A stretch of DNA of 64,000 nt from Antennarius striatus (GCF_040054535.1 NC_090785.1:13739501-13803500), one strand, 5' to 3'. Shown: positions 49,115 to 61,187, counted from the first letter of the stretch. The notes: generated by a model from the letters alone, not told the origin. Numbers and translations: made by a program.

Positions 49115-49171
49115 CAGCTGGATAGTACAGTGGTTAAGTCAACTGACTTGAATGCAGTGAATGTTTCACCC
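49114..49171 (+). other. tRNA(Ser)-like sequence, possible SINE head
   Basis: GGATAGTACAGTGGTTAAG resembles a pol III A box with its D-loop, and GACTTGAATGCAG resembles the anticodon-arm region of tRNA-Ser. The B box position (GTTTCACCCC) is degenerate. It is not a functional tRNA and is not part of the LINE, since the copy on the - strand near 60690 has different sequence here. Confidence 0.45.
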
Positions 49172-50166
49172 CAAGTCCAGCATCCTGAGGCTGTACACTA
49201 AGCGGAAAGAGGGAGGCCGAGGACTAGTGAGCATCAGGGCCACTGTCCAGGATGAGACATTAAAAATCCAAGAGTACATCAGGAAGATGGCCCCAACAGA
49301 TGAACTGCTCAGTGAATGCCTTAGACAGCAGAAGCCTGAGGAGGAAGAGGAGGAGGAGAAGACGACATGGAGGGACAAGCCCCTACACGGCATGTACCAC
49401 CGTCAGATAGAGGAAGTGGCTGATATCAAGAAGACCTACCAATGGCTGAATAAAGCTGGACTGACAGAGAGCACAGAGGCACTGATCATGGCAGCACAAG
49501 AACAGGCCCTAAGTACAAGGGCAATAGAGGCCAATATCTACCACAGTAGATCTGACCCAAGGTGCAGGCTATGTAAAGAAGCCCCAGAGTCAGTCCAGCA
49601 TGTGGTAGCAGGGTGTAAGATGCTCGCCAGCTCAGCATACATGGAAAGGCACAACCAAGTAGCTGTGATAGTGTACAGGAACATCTGTACCCAGTATGGA
49701 CTAGAAGTACCCAAATCTCAATGGGACATACCACCGAAGGTGGTTGAGAACGGCAAGGCTAAGACCCTGTGGGACTTCAGCTTCCAGACTAACAAACAGC
49801 TACTGGCTAACAAATCGGACATAGTGGTGATGGACAAAGAGCAGAAGAGAGCAGTGGTGATAGATGTGGCGATTCCAGCTTATGCCAACATCAGGAAGAA
49901 GGAACATGAAAAGATTGAGAAATATCAAGGGTTGAAAGAACAGCTGGAACAGATGTGGAAGGTTAAGGTTAATGTGGTCCCCGTGGTAGTAGGAGCACTT
50001 GGGGCAGTGACCCCCAAACTGGAAGAGTGGCTCCAGCAGATTCCTGGAACAACATCTGAAGTCTCAGTTCAGAAGAGCGCAGTCCTAGGAACAGCTAAGA
50101 TACTGCGCAGAACCGTCAGACTCCCAGGCCTCTGGTAGAGGACCCTAGCTTGAGGATGACACATAT
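49172..50166 (+). mobile_element. R4/Dong (Rex6-like) LINE, 3' coding end with restriction-like endonuclease
   Basis: One uninterrupted frame (325 codons as 49161-50138) encodes the post-RT part of the protein. An acidic run at residues 60-66 comes first. A Cys-Cys-His-Cys knuckle follows (C135-R-L-C138, H147, C152), then YMERHNQVAV, then LWDFSFQTNKQL leading to KSDIVVMDKEQKRAVVIDVA. That last block is the PD-x14-D type core of the restriction-like endonuclease of R2/R4-type LINEs. Here the Pro before the first Asp (D220) is Ser; the copy at 60 kb keeps KPD. The frame ends in ILRRTVRLPGLW-stop. The absence of stops suggests fairly recent insertion, but with no RT domain it cannot move alone. 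Confidence 0.85.
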
Positions 50167-50932
50167 ATGTGCCTGTAAACCTGAGAGTAAAGTGCAACCA
50201 TCACGGTTAAAAGCAAAACAAAGCCTTCCATACAGGCTGTAGGATTCAGCTCCAGATGTCATGTGCTGGGTTTCTGATTACAATGTGGTTCTTTGTAGTA
50301 CCCTGGGTGCACATTTATACCAGCAATATCTGTAGCAGTTCAATCATGCTGTGGAGATTTATTTCTCTCTTTGATGTACCTTTGACAGAACAATGCAATT
50401 TGAAAATATAAAAGCACCTGCCTGAAAATACGGTGTCAAGCAAAGAATGAAACTATGAGTTGAGGTATTCAGGGAAATAAAATGACCCATCATTTATTTC
50501 ATGAAATAATGCATGATGAATAACAGAGCAGAGTAACTTGTGCTGGATTTACTAAACTACATCTCTGTACCCATTTGTGAGTCACGTTTGATCAACATGA
50601 CATGTCTGTTACTAGGTGGACTTGTGTAGTAATCATCCAGCTCCAGAGGCGAAACCTTTATTATTGGTTATCCTAGACTGTATGATGGATGGTGTGACAT
50701 AGACACAACAGGACATACATCCGACCATTAATCACAGGCTGCTATTCAGGCAGAGAGAGAGCTGTTACAGCATTACAGCAGGAGGGGCTAGTTGGGGGAT
50801 GGGAATTACGCAACGAGAAAAAATTATTCTGTGTGCATGTTATGGCCATTTTGACAAATGTTAACTTGTAATAACTGAGTATTGCAGAGGTCATGGAGAT
50901 GAACACCTGTTATATCCATAGATAAGATTTAC

Positions 50933-50936
<4 letters not shown>
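50167..50936. other. Intergenic, nothing recognised
   Basis: No gene or element identified. Confidence 0.35.

Positions 50937-51008
<72 letters not shown>
50937..51008 (+). repeat. (CA)n microsatellite
   Basis: About 33 units, with one CG near the end. Confidence 0.97.
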
Positions 51009-54000
51009 CATCTGGCGCTGGCTCCACTCAAATATTAATGGAAAGGACAAAAAAGTCACACTATTTGCTTTAAAAGGAGCAACAAAATGAACACCAAAGC
51101 GTCTCTTATCACTCAGGCTGTTGTCACAATGCCATCAAGCTCGTCTCGGAACACGTCCTTTGACATGGATGCCATGCCAACTGCTGAACATCTGCTGGAG
51201 TTTATTATATTCCATTGACATTAGAAAAAAAAATAAAAGCAAGATGCAACTCCTCTGTTGTGTCTGAACTGTTTCTACAGTTTTAATTTGGTCTGTTTTT
51301 TTTTTCTGTTTTATGGATCTAAACACTCCGAGATCCTGAGGGCTAATTCATTTAAATGTCAATGGAACACTTGTGTGTGAAAGTTTGTGACGGTTTGGTG
51401 TGTGTTTGTGTGTGCATATGTGTGTGTGTGTGTGGGGGGGGCTGCAGTCGGCCCAGATGTAAGTTTAGGGATATTATAAGCATATGCTTATCCTTGCACA
51501 AGTTGTTCAACACAAACCATAGTCAGCATTAACTGGGCACACTCTATTCTTTAGGCTGCATGCATGCTTGCTTCCTTCTCTAAATAATAAAAGTTTATGT
51601 GTGAGGTGACAGTTTAACAAAATCATTTGGAAATAATTTTCCTTTCAAACTGTCTTTTTCAAAGTATTTTATGAACTCACACTGGTGCTGTTTGGTTTTT
51701 CCTGAAACACTGTGTGACAGATGTATCAGTACATGACTTCCTCCAGTCCTTCTGTGAGCCCAGAGCTGTGAAAATTGTCTTGGATATATGCTATAGAGAA
51801 GATGACAACCTTCAGAGTCTCAGTATTTACATGTAAAAAAAATATCAAGTGTTAAAATGACTGATAGTCATAATAGTGAATTTGTGTGTGAGGCTTGGTG
51901 AACCTAGAATATGCATTTTGTGGTCCAGACGATATGACTATCCTTTTGTCACTTAAAACAACAGGTTTACATAGATTACACCCTAAATACAATTAGCATA
52001 ATCCTGAAAATATCAAAGGACAATATAACCACCATTAAGACTCGCCTCCAAAATCACTTTTCCACGGAAACATCTAGAAATTGAATAAGCAAAATTAACT
52101 GGGTTATTTGTTGTTGTGTTGAATTGCACCCATTCTATTGATCCCACAAAAATGTTTAGTCAGTTTCTCTGTGAGTGTAGCAACTCTGTGATCTGCAAAT
52201 CGCTGTTATATTACTTTGAATCAAATGACCATCTTTCTTCTGGTAACTGAATGCAGAGACATTAGGTGAGTGCAGTTGTTTGTGAACACTCTATTATGAG
52301 GGGGATGACTACATTAAATGTTCTCAGAGACACAATATGTCTCCATCACTGTTCACTAGCAAACCAGAAACCTAGTAAACATAAATGCAACCTGTTCTGG
52401 AGACTTAACAACAACAACAACAACAACTTACAAATATATTTAGATGGCACTCAATTTGTAGTGTCACAAAGTCAAGATTCATGAGTTAATCGTAATGCGA
52501 GAAACATCTGGCCTTCCTCCTGCATCTCAAGTTAGACAGCAAATAAATGGCTGCCTTCCAAACTGGGAGCTAATTATCGGAGGTGACATTCAAGCCACAA
52601 TTGAGAAGATGGAGTGTGGAAGCTGTGTTGACAAGCATGTCTTTGGTGTCCCTTGTGTTATGTGACTCATATTAGCTACTTTATAGATGAAATTAATCGA
52701 ATATAGAAAAAATAGAATCTAATATAGGTTGTTAGTTCTCCATCAGTGGCTTTCACAGAGAAAACACGACTTACAGATTCACATGTTCAAGACTTTGTTT
52801 TCTGTGACCTAAAGAAATGCCATCTTCTTCATCCAGATGTTTACAGCAAATTCCTGTAAATTATGGCCCTAATGTTTAATTGTGTTATATTTCCCATAGA
52901 TTGCAGGTTACAGGAGGTCATCATATGACATTAATATGGCATATTTCTGTTCAGATTTCGCTGAAAAATTTACAAATTTTTTTACAGCATTCTTGGGATT
53001 TCACCGAAATGCTTTGCCACAGACGGCAAATATTTCTGTTTCATTTCGTCCTTCCAAATCCATCAACCTCATAGCAGACGGCCCGGCTGGTATCGCAGAT
53101 GAAGGGTCACATCAGAGACGATGTTCTTCCAAAATTTGACACACTTCGTTGCCTCAAACTTTGAAAACTTTTAGAATACTTACAAAAAAAGTTAGCTGTG
53201 TTTGCGGGCATCACATTTTCCAATTACCGATGAGAGATGACAACTTTATTGGTGCTGTCTGTTTCCTTTCACCCCTCTGGTCTCCATGTTTGTATCCGTC
53301 TACCTCTCCATCTCCTCTCTATATCTTTCTTCAGCTCCCTCACTCTTTCTCTCTCACCATGCCTCGCACACAAAATCAATAATTTCTAATAGATTCAGGA
53401 CATGATTGATTATAGGCATCATTTTTCCACAGGCTTGATGAGAAGGGTATTAATCAGAAAAAATTTATTTTTATTATTTTGAACAATATAGCCACTGCGC
53501 TGGCCTTCGGCACAGACTAAATGAAGTGTGTGCTTGTGTGTGCTTATCATTATGTCTGTTAATCCTTATACAGAATCACATTATAAGTTCTATTAAAGAC
53601 ATAAAATACATGCACATTTTTATTTATGCAGGTGAACTAGTGCTTCACTCTGAACAGAGATAAATATAATTTTAATTTAAGGACTCATTTTTAATTTGGA
53701 TTATTTTGACTTTGTTCTTCCAACTTTGCCACCTCTTTTTCACTTCATCAACAACACACCCATGACAGCGCTTGGCAGTAAACATAGATCTAAAAGTTCT
53801 AAATGTTCCTGGAATACATTGAAGTATTGAATAGATAGCCACTTTGGTAAAAATCAATGATACGATACGATATAAGGTATAACTTGCAGCTTATGCTGTT
53901 AGTTTTCTCCACAAGCAATTTACATTTCATTCTGTAGTTGTTTTTTTATTTTACCTTCAGCTCCTGCCATTACAAAATACTACTGCATGGATAGTGCATG

Positions 54001-54075
54001 CAATAGAGAAATGCCATTTTAGGTAAGAATAGCCAGAAAAGCATTCTGGAAAATTGGATTGAAACAATTGCACTC
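51009..54075. other. Intergenic, nothing recognised
   Basis: Contains a short (AAC)n run near 52407-52427 and a G run near 51434. No gene or element identified. Confidence 0.35.
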
Positions 54076-54489
54076 TTATTACATCCTGCTTCAAAGCGGT
54101 GATGTATTGTAATTGTCAGTGTTCATGTGTTTGTCCGTTCGTCCGTCCGTCTGTTTGTTAGTCCACCAAATATCTTTGCAACCGTTGCAGATAGAAAGAT
54201 TAAACAAAAAGCACATTACTCGGGCGGCAAAGGGGACGAAAATGAGATGATGACCTTGATCTTGAGAAAACTAGGTCAAGGTCAAATCTTAACTTTTGTA
54301 CACTCATGAACTGGATAAGACAGAAAGACGAGGGAGAAGGTCAGTGTGAGTAAGACCATAGATCAAAGCTAGTGCTTTGATCAATGAAAGCTGTGTAAAT
54401 TTCTTGCATCAGAGCACCAGGTTTGATCTTTGACCTCAGGGTAAAATTTTGAATTCAGGGGTGTCGCAGGATGTTGCAGTCTCTGACTG
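54076..54489 (+). repeat. Unclassified interspersed repeat, copy 2
   Basis: Same orientation and block order as 7830-8231. The hairpin GATCAAAGC-TAGT-GCTTTGATC (54361-54382) is kept. A (CGTC)n-like stretch (54135-54150) has expanded compared with copy 1. Confidence 0.85.
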
Positions 54490-56093
54490 AATTGATTTAT
54501 TGCAATTGACATACTATGTACTGAGACATGCTGAATATTTTGCAAACAGCATGATAGTTGAAGTTTTCCCTTGCAGTCTTTAAATTTCAATCTACACAAT
54601 ATTACTACTAAAAAGTTCATTATTGACCAGGGTCACTGTGGAGTTGTGTCACATAAATCCCCCCATCTACTACAGCACACAACAAGAACAGAAACTGTGC
54701 TTTCTGAAGGAAATTTTGTCATAAATGCCACCAGGTTTCTCATTTTGAAACCAGAAAGCCAAAGACAGCCCCCTCAGGAATAAGGGATGGAGTGTCTCTC
54801 AAGAAATCTGACTGCAGGTCAAGTCTCAGGTCTTCGATTAATCAACAGTGTCGCTGCCTCTGCCGCAAACCTGTTGCTTTTAGAGGTATATTTTGATCCT
54901 GTAAAGATTGCAACAGGACTAAAAAAGCTAAAAATCCATAACAACATTGGTAAACACGTACGTGTCAGATTGCAATGTGTAGGATTGAAACAACCGGATG
55001 GTGTGCCAACCGTCTTCTCAAGAAATTGGCATGATATGTAGTCAGGCCACAGACACTAAGTCAGACGATGCTAACTGGTTCCTGCCAGCAGTGCTCATTA
55101 GCTACCGGGCTCATGCAGGCCACAAGGGTAAACTAACAGGCCCGGTTGTCCCAGATTAAGCTTTGCTGACTGAACACACCAACAAATACACACAAATATA
55201 TGCACAAACAGTTGATGTGTCAGTGTAGCAATCTGTTTGTGTACATGTTAAAGCAGAGATTAATACTGTGGGGGGCATTTTGCATGTAAACTACAGCAAG
55301 TTAGACAAGGATGCACTGGTTTGTGTGTTTGCAGCTGTAGACCTGTGTGGGCGTTAGACAGAAACAGACAGTGAGTTGCTGGTTGCATGTAAACAACTCT
55401 ATTAGTAAGTTGTCCTTGGATGATGGAGAGAGCCATGGCCTCCATGGGATGTCTTTCTCTGGTGTGTTGCGTAACCACCTCACCTTTCCTTTCATTCAGG
55501 CAGCACATGATGGCACAAAATTGAACACAAACTGCGACAGCCTTTATTGTTTTCTCTGTCATTTCTCATGCATCCATTACCAGTTTGTGTAGAGTGCAGT
55601 GAGTGCCTCTAGCCTTCAGCTCAGATGTCCGTTTGACATTTTGCACTTCCCCTTCTTTATTTTAATATTCAATCCCCACCTCATAATCCCATTACTGTCA
55701 GAAGCCTGCTTTGCATCCCTCAGTGTCTCATGTTCCCATTTTTCTTTTTGACAATGAGCCACAGGAGAAATGAGACTCATTTAGAGCTTGGGAAGGGTGA
55801 AGATGAAGACTAGTGGGGAAGAAAAGAAAAGGATCAAAGGCATCAGAGTAACACAAGAGAGAGCAAGAATGAAGGAGACACAAGAGGTGAGAGTGTTTGT
55901 TTTGAAAGAATTGTATGGGAAAGAGAAGCAAACAGAAGGTTAATAGATTCTTATCAGAATTTAATGAACATAAGGGGAAACCAAACAACCACTACACAGG
56001 CGTTTGGCTCAACACAGAAGAGCCAACTCATTAGGTCAGGACCCAGCAGTCTTCCTTCACCTAAAGGAAGATGGACACTCATTTCAGGATACC
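54490..56093. other. Intergenic, nothing recognised
   Basis: The frame at 54787-55041 looks like chance; no domain seen. Confidence 0.35.
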
Positions 56094-56102
56094 GATGTTC
56101 AT

Positions 56103-56869
56103 CGTGATCTGCAGTGAGAGCAGGGAACAGGTGGAGGAGAAGCTAGACAGGTGGAGGTTTATCCTGGAAAGGAGAGGAATGAAGGTTAGCCGCAGTAAGA
56201 CAGAGTACATGTGTGTGAATGAGAGGGACCCAAGTGGAAGAGTGAGGTTACAGGGAGAAGAGATCAAGAAGGTGGAGGATTTTAAATACTTAGGGTGAAC
56301 AGTCCAGAGCAATGGAGAGTGTGGAAAAGAGGTGAAGAAGCGTGTACAGGCAGGATGCAACGGGTGGAGAAAAGTGTCAGGTGTGATGTGTGATACAAGA
56401 GTTTCAGCTAAAATGAAAGGAAAGGTGTACAAAACTGGTGAGACCAGCAATGTTGTTTGGTCTAGAGACAGTGTCACTTAGGAAAAGACAGGAGACAGAG
56501 CTAGAGGTAGCAGAGATGAAGATGCTGAGGTTCTCTCTGGGAGTGACCAGGAAGGATAGGATCAGGAATGAGTACATCAGAGGGACAGCACATGTTAGAG
56601 GTTTTGGAGATAAAGTCAGAGAGGCCAGACTGAGATGGTTTGGACATGTCCAGAGGAGAGATAGCAAATATATTGGTAGAAGGATGCTGACTTTTGAACT
56701 GCCAGGCAGGAGGCCTAGAAGAATACCAAGGAGGAGGTTTATGAATGTAGTAAAAGAGGACATGAAGGTAGTTGGTGTGAGAGAAGAGGATGCAGAAGAC
56801 AGGGTTAGATGGAGGCAATTGATTCGCTGTAGCGACCCCTGAAGGGAAAAGCCAAAAACAAAAGAAGAA
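56103..56869 (+). mobile_element. RTE-type LINE fragment, copy 3, with target duplication
   Basis: Flanked by GATGTTCAT on both sides (56094-56102 and 56870-56878), a 9-bp target duplication. It begins at VICSESREQVEE, directly after the place of the catalytic FADD motif, so the catalytic site was never copied. A TGA (about 56297) and a 2-bp deletion near 56435, relative to the copy at 35531, break the frame. The C-terminal end (RRPRRIPRRRF to RWRQLIRCSDP) is intact here. The tail is AAAGAAGAAG. Confidence 0.9.
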
Positions 56870-56878
56870 GATGTTCAT

Positions 56879-57225
56879 ATCTTGGACAGGGAAGACTGAT
56901 GGTTTGGAAGAGGAATGAAAGAAGCCATCCATGTCAAAGTGTAGAAGCCATCTCTGAAGAGGGGGGGTGGTCTGTAACATCACCTTTCACCCATTTACAA
57001 TCAGGTCCTTTCGAAACTCCCCAAAAGAATGTCTCAGCAGATTAACCCAGGTGATGTATCTCATGCTAATGACCCTTATTAGTATACAAAGGCTCGTTTG
57101 AAACTCAGATTTCAACAACACCCCTTTGATACCACCTGGCACCCCCATCAACCATGGTTGAGGAGCCAGATGGGATCACATCCCACAGGGTTAATAAGCT
57201 GGGACAAGACCAGCCACCTTCAGAA
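56879..57225. other. Probable retroelement-derived flank of the hammerhead-like motif
   Basis: Contains GAGGAGCCAGATGGGATCAC-type sequence leading to the motif. No coding trace of a reverse transcriptase was found. Confidence 0.3.
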
Positions 57226-57256
57226 CTGACGAAGCCTCTTGGATGAGAGGAGAAAC
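57226..57256 (+). ncRNA. Hammerhead-ribozyme-like core (Penelope-like element remnant?)
   Basis: CTGACGA fits the CUGANGA core. Stem II pairs CCTCT (57235-57239) with AGAGG (57246-57250) around TGGATG. GAAAC follows at 57252-57256. In hammerhead RNAs these three parts occur in this order and spacing. One base next to stem II (A57251) breaks the closing pair. I cannot place stems I and III or the cleavage site confidently, so an active ribozyme is not shown. The translated stretch TDEASWMRGETFSRNF is widespread in fish repeats, which fits a retroelement end. Confidence 0.35.
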
Positions 57257-58711
57257 ATTTTCAAGAAACTTTCTCAAAGTCCTGTGGATTTATTTAAACA
57301 GCTTTGGATTTAATGGGCACAAAATGAATAAGAAGCAAGAGGAGCGGCAGGGAGTGGTTCAGATGATCTCATCTATCACTTTTGTCTCTCCATGGAGCTC
57401 ATATCTAAGTGACAATTGTTTTCTTAATACAGCTTGTTTTCTGCCATATGTGCTAAAAACATATATTTACCAACAGGCTTCAACTTTGGGTGTTCTACAG
57501 TCCTATAAATTCACATAAAACCAGCTCTAATTATTTACTCCCCTTCAGCTAGCACATTTTCAGTGCTACTTCCTCATCATCCTCCATACATCCTCAATAA
57601 AACAGTGATCAGGCTGATGTTTAGAGTTGAATAACCTACCTGTAAATTTACAGTGAAATCTCTACAATATTCCACTGTTCTAATGTCATGTAGTGACATG
57701 CTGTAAACTGCACTGCAATTTTCGAGAAATGATACCTGATTAGGGCAAACCCATAAATCTACTGTTTACATGTATACTGCACACTAAGAATCATTGGAAA
57801 GTGCAAGAAATGTAGATAACAAATTACAATGAAAGTGATCTGAATCCTGCTTAACCCTCTGTTATTGATGTCCAAAGCTGGATTGATAAGGCGATGTCTG
57901 CCTAATTGCATGTTGCCATTTTTTACCACAGCACCAAGGGAGGCATATATGGAAGTGTTATATCGGTGTGTCAATAACTAGTGTCCCTGGTGCTTTGGCT
58001 TTCTTGTATCCTGTGTATGGGTCATATTGCAAAGCATTTTAAATGGTCAGTCAATAAATATGTGAAATGAGGACAGCCCATACACCATTTTAGTAGCTGT
58101 GTTAAAATAGTATTCTTTAAGTCATTAAATACAGGACATATTACTGTCAATATACAGTAATTTATTAGTGAATCCTCAACCAGTGCCATGCAGTAAATGT
58201 ACAAACAGACAGTAATGAACTGCAAATTTTAAGAAATGTGTTGTAATTCTAAATTGCAGTGCTTTTAAATGTGTGGATTTCACCAGCTCCAAAACTGCCA
58301 TTGGTATCTTTAATACTTCCATCAACACCTTTGCAAGGGAAAATATCCTTAAAAAGAAATCTATTAAAGACGTAAGTGCTTTGCCTTCAGCATTGCCTTA
58401 GAGACCATTTGCATTACCGTGCATCCAGCCTACGTAAACAGAGCTCATCCACAGATGTCTATCTTTGTTATCTTGTTCCCCAGCTGTGCCCAGGAAGACA
58501 CAATAATGTCAAGCAACAGTCGATGCACTTTTACAAATTCATAGATCTGATGATTTGGTGTCATTACTGTGATGTTTTAATGCACCAGTGCATGCACACA
58601 CAGGTCCTGACACACTTCTAGCAGCTGTTCAATCAAAAGCAAGTACATGGATGACAAGTTCAAAAGCATCAACGGCCAAAGCTTGCAGTAAATGTGTCGA
58701 GAGAAAACTTA
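57257..58711. other. Intergenic, nothing recognised
   Basis: AT-rich, short chance frames. Confidence 0.35.
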
Positions 58712-59279
58712 AAGGGACAGTAAAGTTAATTTTAAATGACAAATATGTTATATAAGATACAAATATAAGAAAAAATCAATTTTAAAATCTGCGCCGCAGC
58801 AGCTTCCGCATTCAGTGGTCACGTGGGCGTCATACGTCACTGGGGCCAAACATAGCTTAGCAGTCATAAGAAACAATGCAATTCTAGACGCGATTAACAC
58901 CAAAAATATCATGGTTACCTGTGCGGTGAACGGTTGTGTCAGCAGAACAGCAAAAACACACGACTTTCAAATAAATTCACTGTGGAATTAAGAACAACTA
59001 GAGTTGTTCTTAATTCCACACAGTCCAATAGTAATAAATGACGGTTAGCTCATTGCTAACATAGTATGGACAATCCCCTTGATGGGCTAGCGCGTTAGCA
59101 TTTTTAGCGCGATACCTTCCCAGAAGGTATTCTAAAGAACGATAGGTCCTTGTCTTTGCGTCTTCTTGCTAGACTGTTCTGTTCTGTTCTTCTGCAGATT
59201 TTAAGCTGTTTTGACCAAACAGATAATATTACACACATAAAATGTATTCTTTCTTCTATTTTTCATAATGATGAATAAC

Positions 59280-59313
<34 letters not shown>

Positions 59314-59375
59314 TATTAATCCCGGAGGAAATTGTATATACTGTATGTCACTTAGAATTAACTTTACTGTCCCTT
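58712..59375. mobile_element. MITE with 24-bp terminal inverted repeats
   Basis: The left end starts AAGGGACAGTAAAGTTAATT; the right end is its reverse complement, with one mismatch over 24 bp. The element is 664 bp and non-coding. The flanks read TTAA-like (left, 58709-58712) and TGAA (right), so a TTAA target is possible but not proven. It contains a 19-bp perfect inverted repeat and a (GATA)n tract (59281-59311). Confidence 0.85.
58981..59020. repeat. Perfect 19-bp inverted repeat with 2-bp spacer
   Basis: Arms 58981-58999 and 59002-59020 are exact reverse complements (TGTGGAATTAAGAACAACT). It lies inside the MITE. Confidence 0.95.
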
Positions 59376-59560
59376 GAACTTTTATTTATTCATGCTATTA
59401 TACTCTTTGGCAGATGAAATTTGCTAATGACGAAGCTTTTCTATCTTAGTGAAATGACAAACAATACAGTATCGTGAAGTTGGTACTGAGGTCTCAGTTT
59501 ATACTCCTGTATGAATAACTGAATAATCAAGAATAATCAAGTATATACAGTATGTGTATG

Positions 59561-59563
<3 letters not shown>

Positions 59564-59651
<88 letters not shown>
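59564..59651 (+). repeat. (CA)n microsatellite at the 3' side of the - strand R4-type LINE
   Basis: About 43 pure units, followed by CGTACAGTATATATATA and then the LINE 3' end. Confidence 0.97.
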
Positions 59652-59653
<2 letters not shown>

Positions 59654-59668
59654 ACAGTATATATATAA

Positions 59669-61091
59669 AAAATGTCCCTCTCACCGTTGTGGGGTGGTAT
59701 CTGTGTGTCATCCTCGAGCTTGGGTCCTCTACCAGAGGCCTGGGAGTCTGAGGGTTCTGCGCAGTATCTTAGCTGTTCCTAGGACTGCGCTCTTCTGGAC
59801 TGAGGCTTCAGATGTTGTTCCAGGAATCTGCTGGAGCCACTCTTCCAGTTTGGGGGTCACTGCCCCAAGTGCTCCTACTAACACGGGGACCACATTAACC
59901 TTGACCTTCCACATCTGTTCCAGCTGTTCTTTCAACCCTTGATATTTCTCAATCTTTTCGTGTCCCTTCTTCCTGATGTTGGCGTTAGCTGGAATTGCCA
60001 CATCTATCACCACTGCTCTCTTCTGCTCTTTGTCCATCACCACTATGTCCGGTTTGTTAGCCAGTAGCTGTTTGTCAGTCTGGAAGCTGAAGTCCCACAG
60101 GATCTTAGCCTTGCCGTTCTCAACCACCTTCAGTGGTATGTCCCATTGGGATTTGGGTACTTCTAGTCCATACTGGGTACAGATGTTCCTGTACACTATC
60201 ACAGCTACTTGGTTGTGTCTTTCCATGTAAAATGAGCTGGCGAGCATCTTACACCCTGCTACCACATGCTGGACTGACTCTGGGGCTTCTTTACATAGCC
60301 TGCACCTTGGGTCAGATCTACTGTGGTAGATATTGGCCTCTATTGCCCTTGTACTCAGGGGCTGTTCTTGTGCTGCCATGATCAGTGCCTCTGTGCTGTC
60401 TGTCAGTCCAGCTTTATTCAGCCATTGGTAGGTCTTCTTGATATCAGCCACTTCCTCTACCTTACGGTGGTACATGCCGTGTAGGGGCTTGTCCCTCCAT
60501 GTTGTCTCCTCCTCCTCTTCCTCCCCAGGTTTTTGCTGTCTAAGGCATTCACTGAGCAGTTCATCTGTTGGGGCCATCTTCCTGATGTACTCTTGGATTT
60601 TTTATGTCTCGTCCTGGACAGTGGCCCTGATGCTCACTAGTCCTCGGCCTCCCTCTTTCCGCTTAGTGTACAGCCTCAGGATGCTGGACTCCATGCATGG
60701 TGAGAAGCTTTCTCGTCTTGATGTCTGTGGCTTCTATCTCCTCCTTTGGCCAGCTTATGATCCCAGCGGGGTATCTGATGACAGGCAGTATATACATGTT
60801 GATGGCTCGGACCTTGTTCTTGCCATTCCGCTGACTTCTCAGGACTTGCCTTACTCTCTGGAGGTATTTGGCTGTGGATGACTTCCTTGCGGCCTCCTCA
60901 TGGTTGCCATTAGCCTGTGGAATTCCAAGGTATTTGTAGCTGTCCTTGATGTCTTCTATCCTGCCCACTGGTAGGTCGACCCCTTCAGTTCTGATCATCT
61001 TGCGTCTACTTGATACCATCCGGCCACATTTGTCTAATCCGAATGACATCCCTATGTCGTCGCTGTAGATCCTGGTGGTATGGATCAGTGA

Positions 61092-61094
<3 letters not shown>
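59669..61094 (-). mobile_element. R4/Dong (Rex6-like) LINE, RT C-terminal and endonuclease part
   Basis: On - the first 390 bp encode the late RT segment ([39 protein letters not shown]; 61049-60663). After a frame change near 60690, the same protein region as the copy at 49172 follows. A TAA replaces a Leu codon near 60602, then 60577-59729 is open and carries CRLCKEAPESVQH and KPDIVVMDKEQKRAVVIDVA with the endonuclease Pro-Asp intact. It begins directly at a (TA)n tract and ends ILRRTLRLPGLW-stop, then about 60 bp to TATATA/(CA)n. Two lesions make it non-functional. Confidence 0.87.

Positions 61095-61184
<90 letters not shown>
61095..61184 (+). repeat. (TA)n microsatellite at the 5' side of the - strand R4-type LINE
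   Basis: About 45 pure TA units. Confidence 0.97.

Positions 61185-61187
<3 letters not shown>

Noticed and set aside
56079..56983. Several - strand frames of 119-160 codons
   Set aside because: Antisense to the RTE copy 3; they mirror the antisense frame at 35413-36525.
59765..60381. + strand frames across the R4-type LINE
   Set aside because: Antisense of the endonuclease-coding frame; the same antisense pattern appears at 49486-49734.
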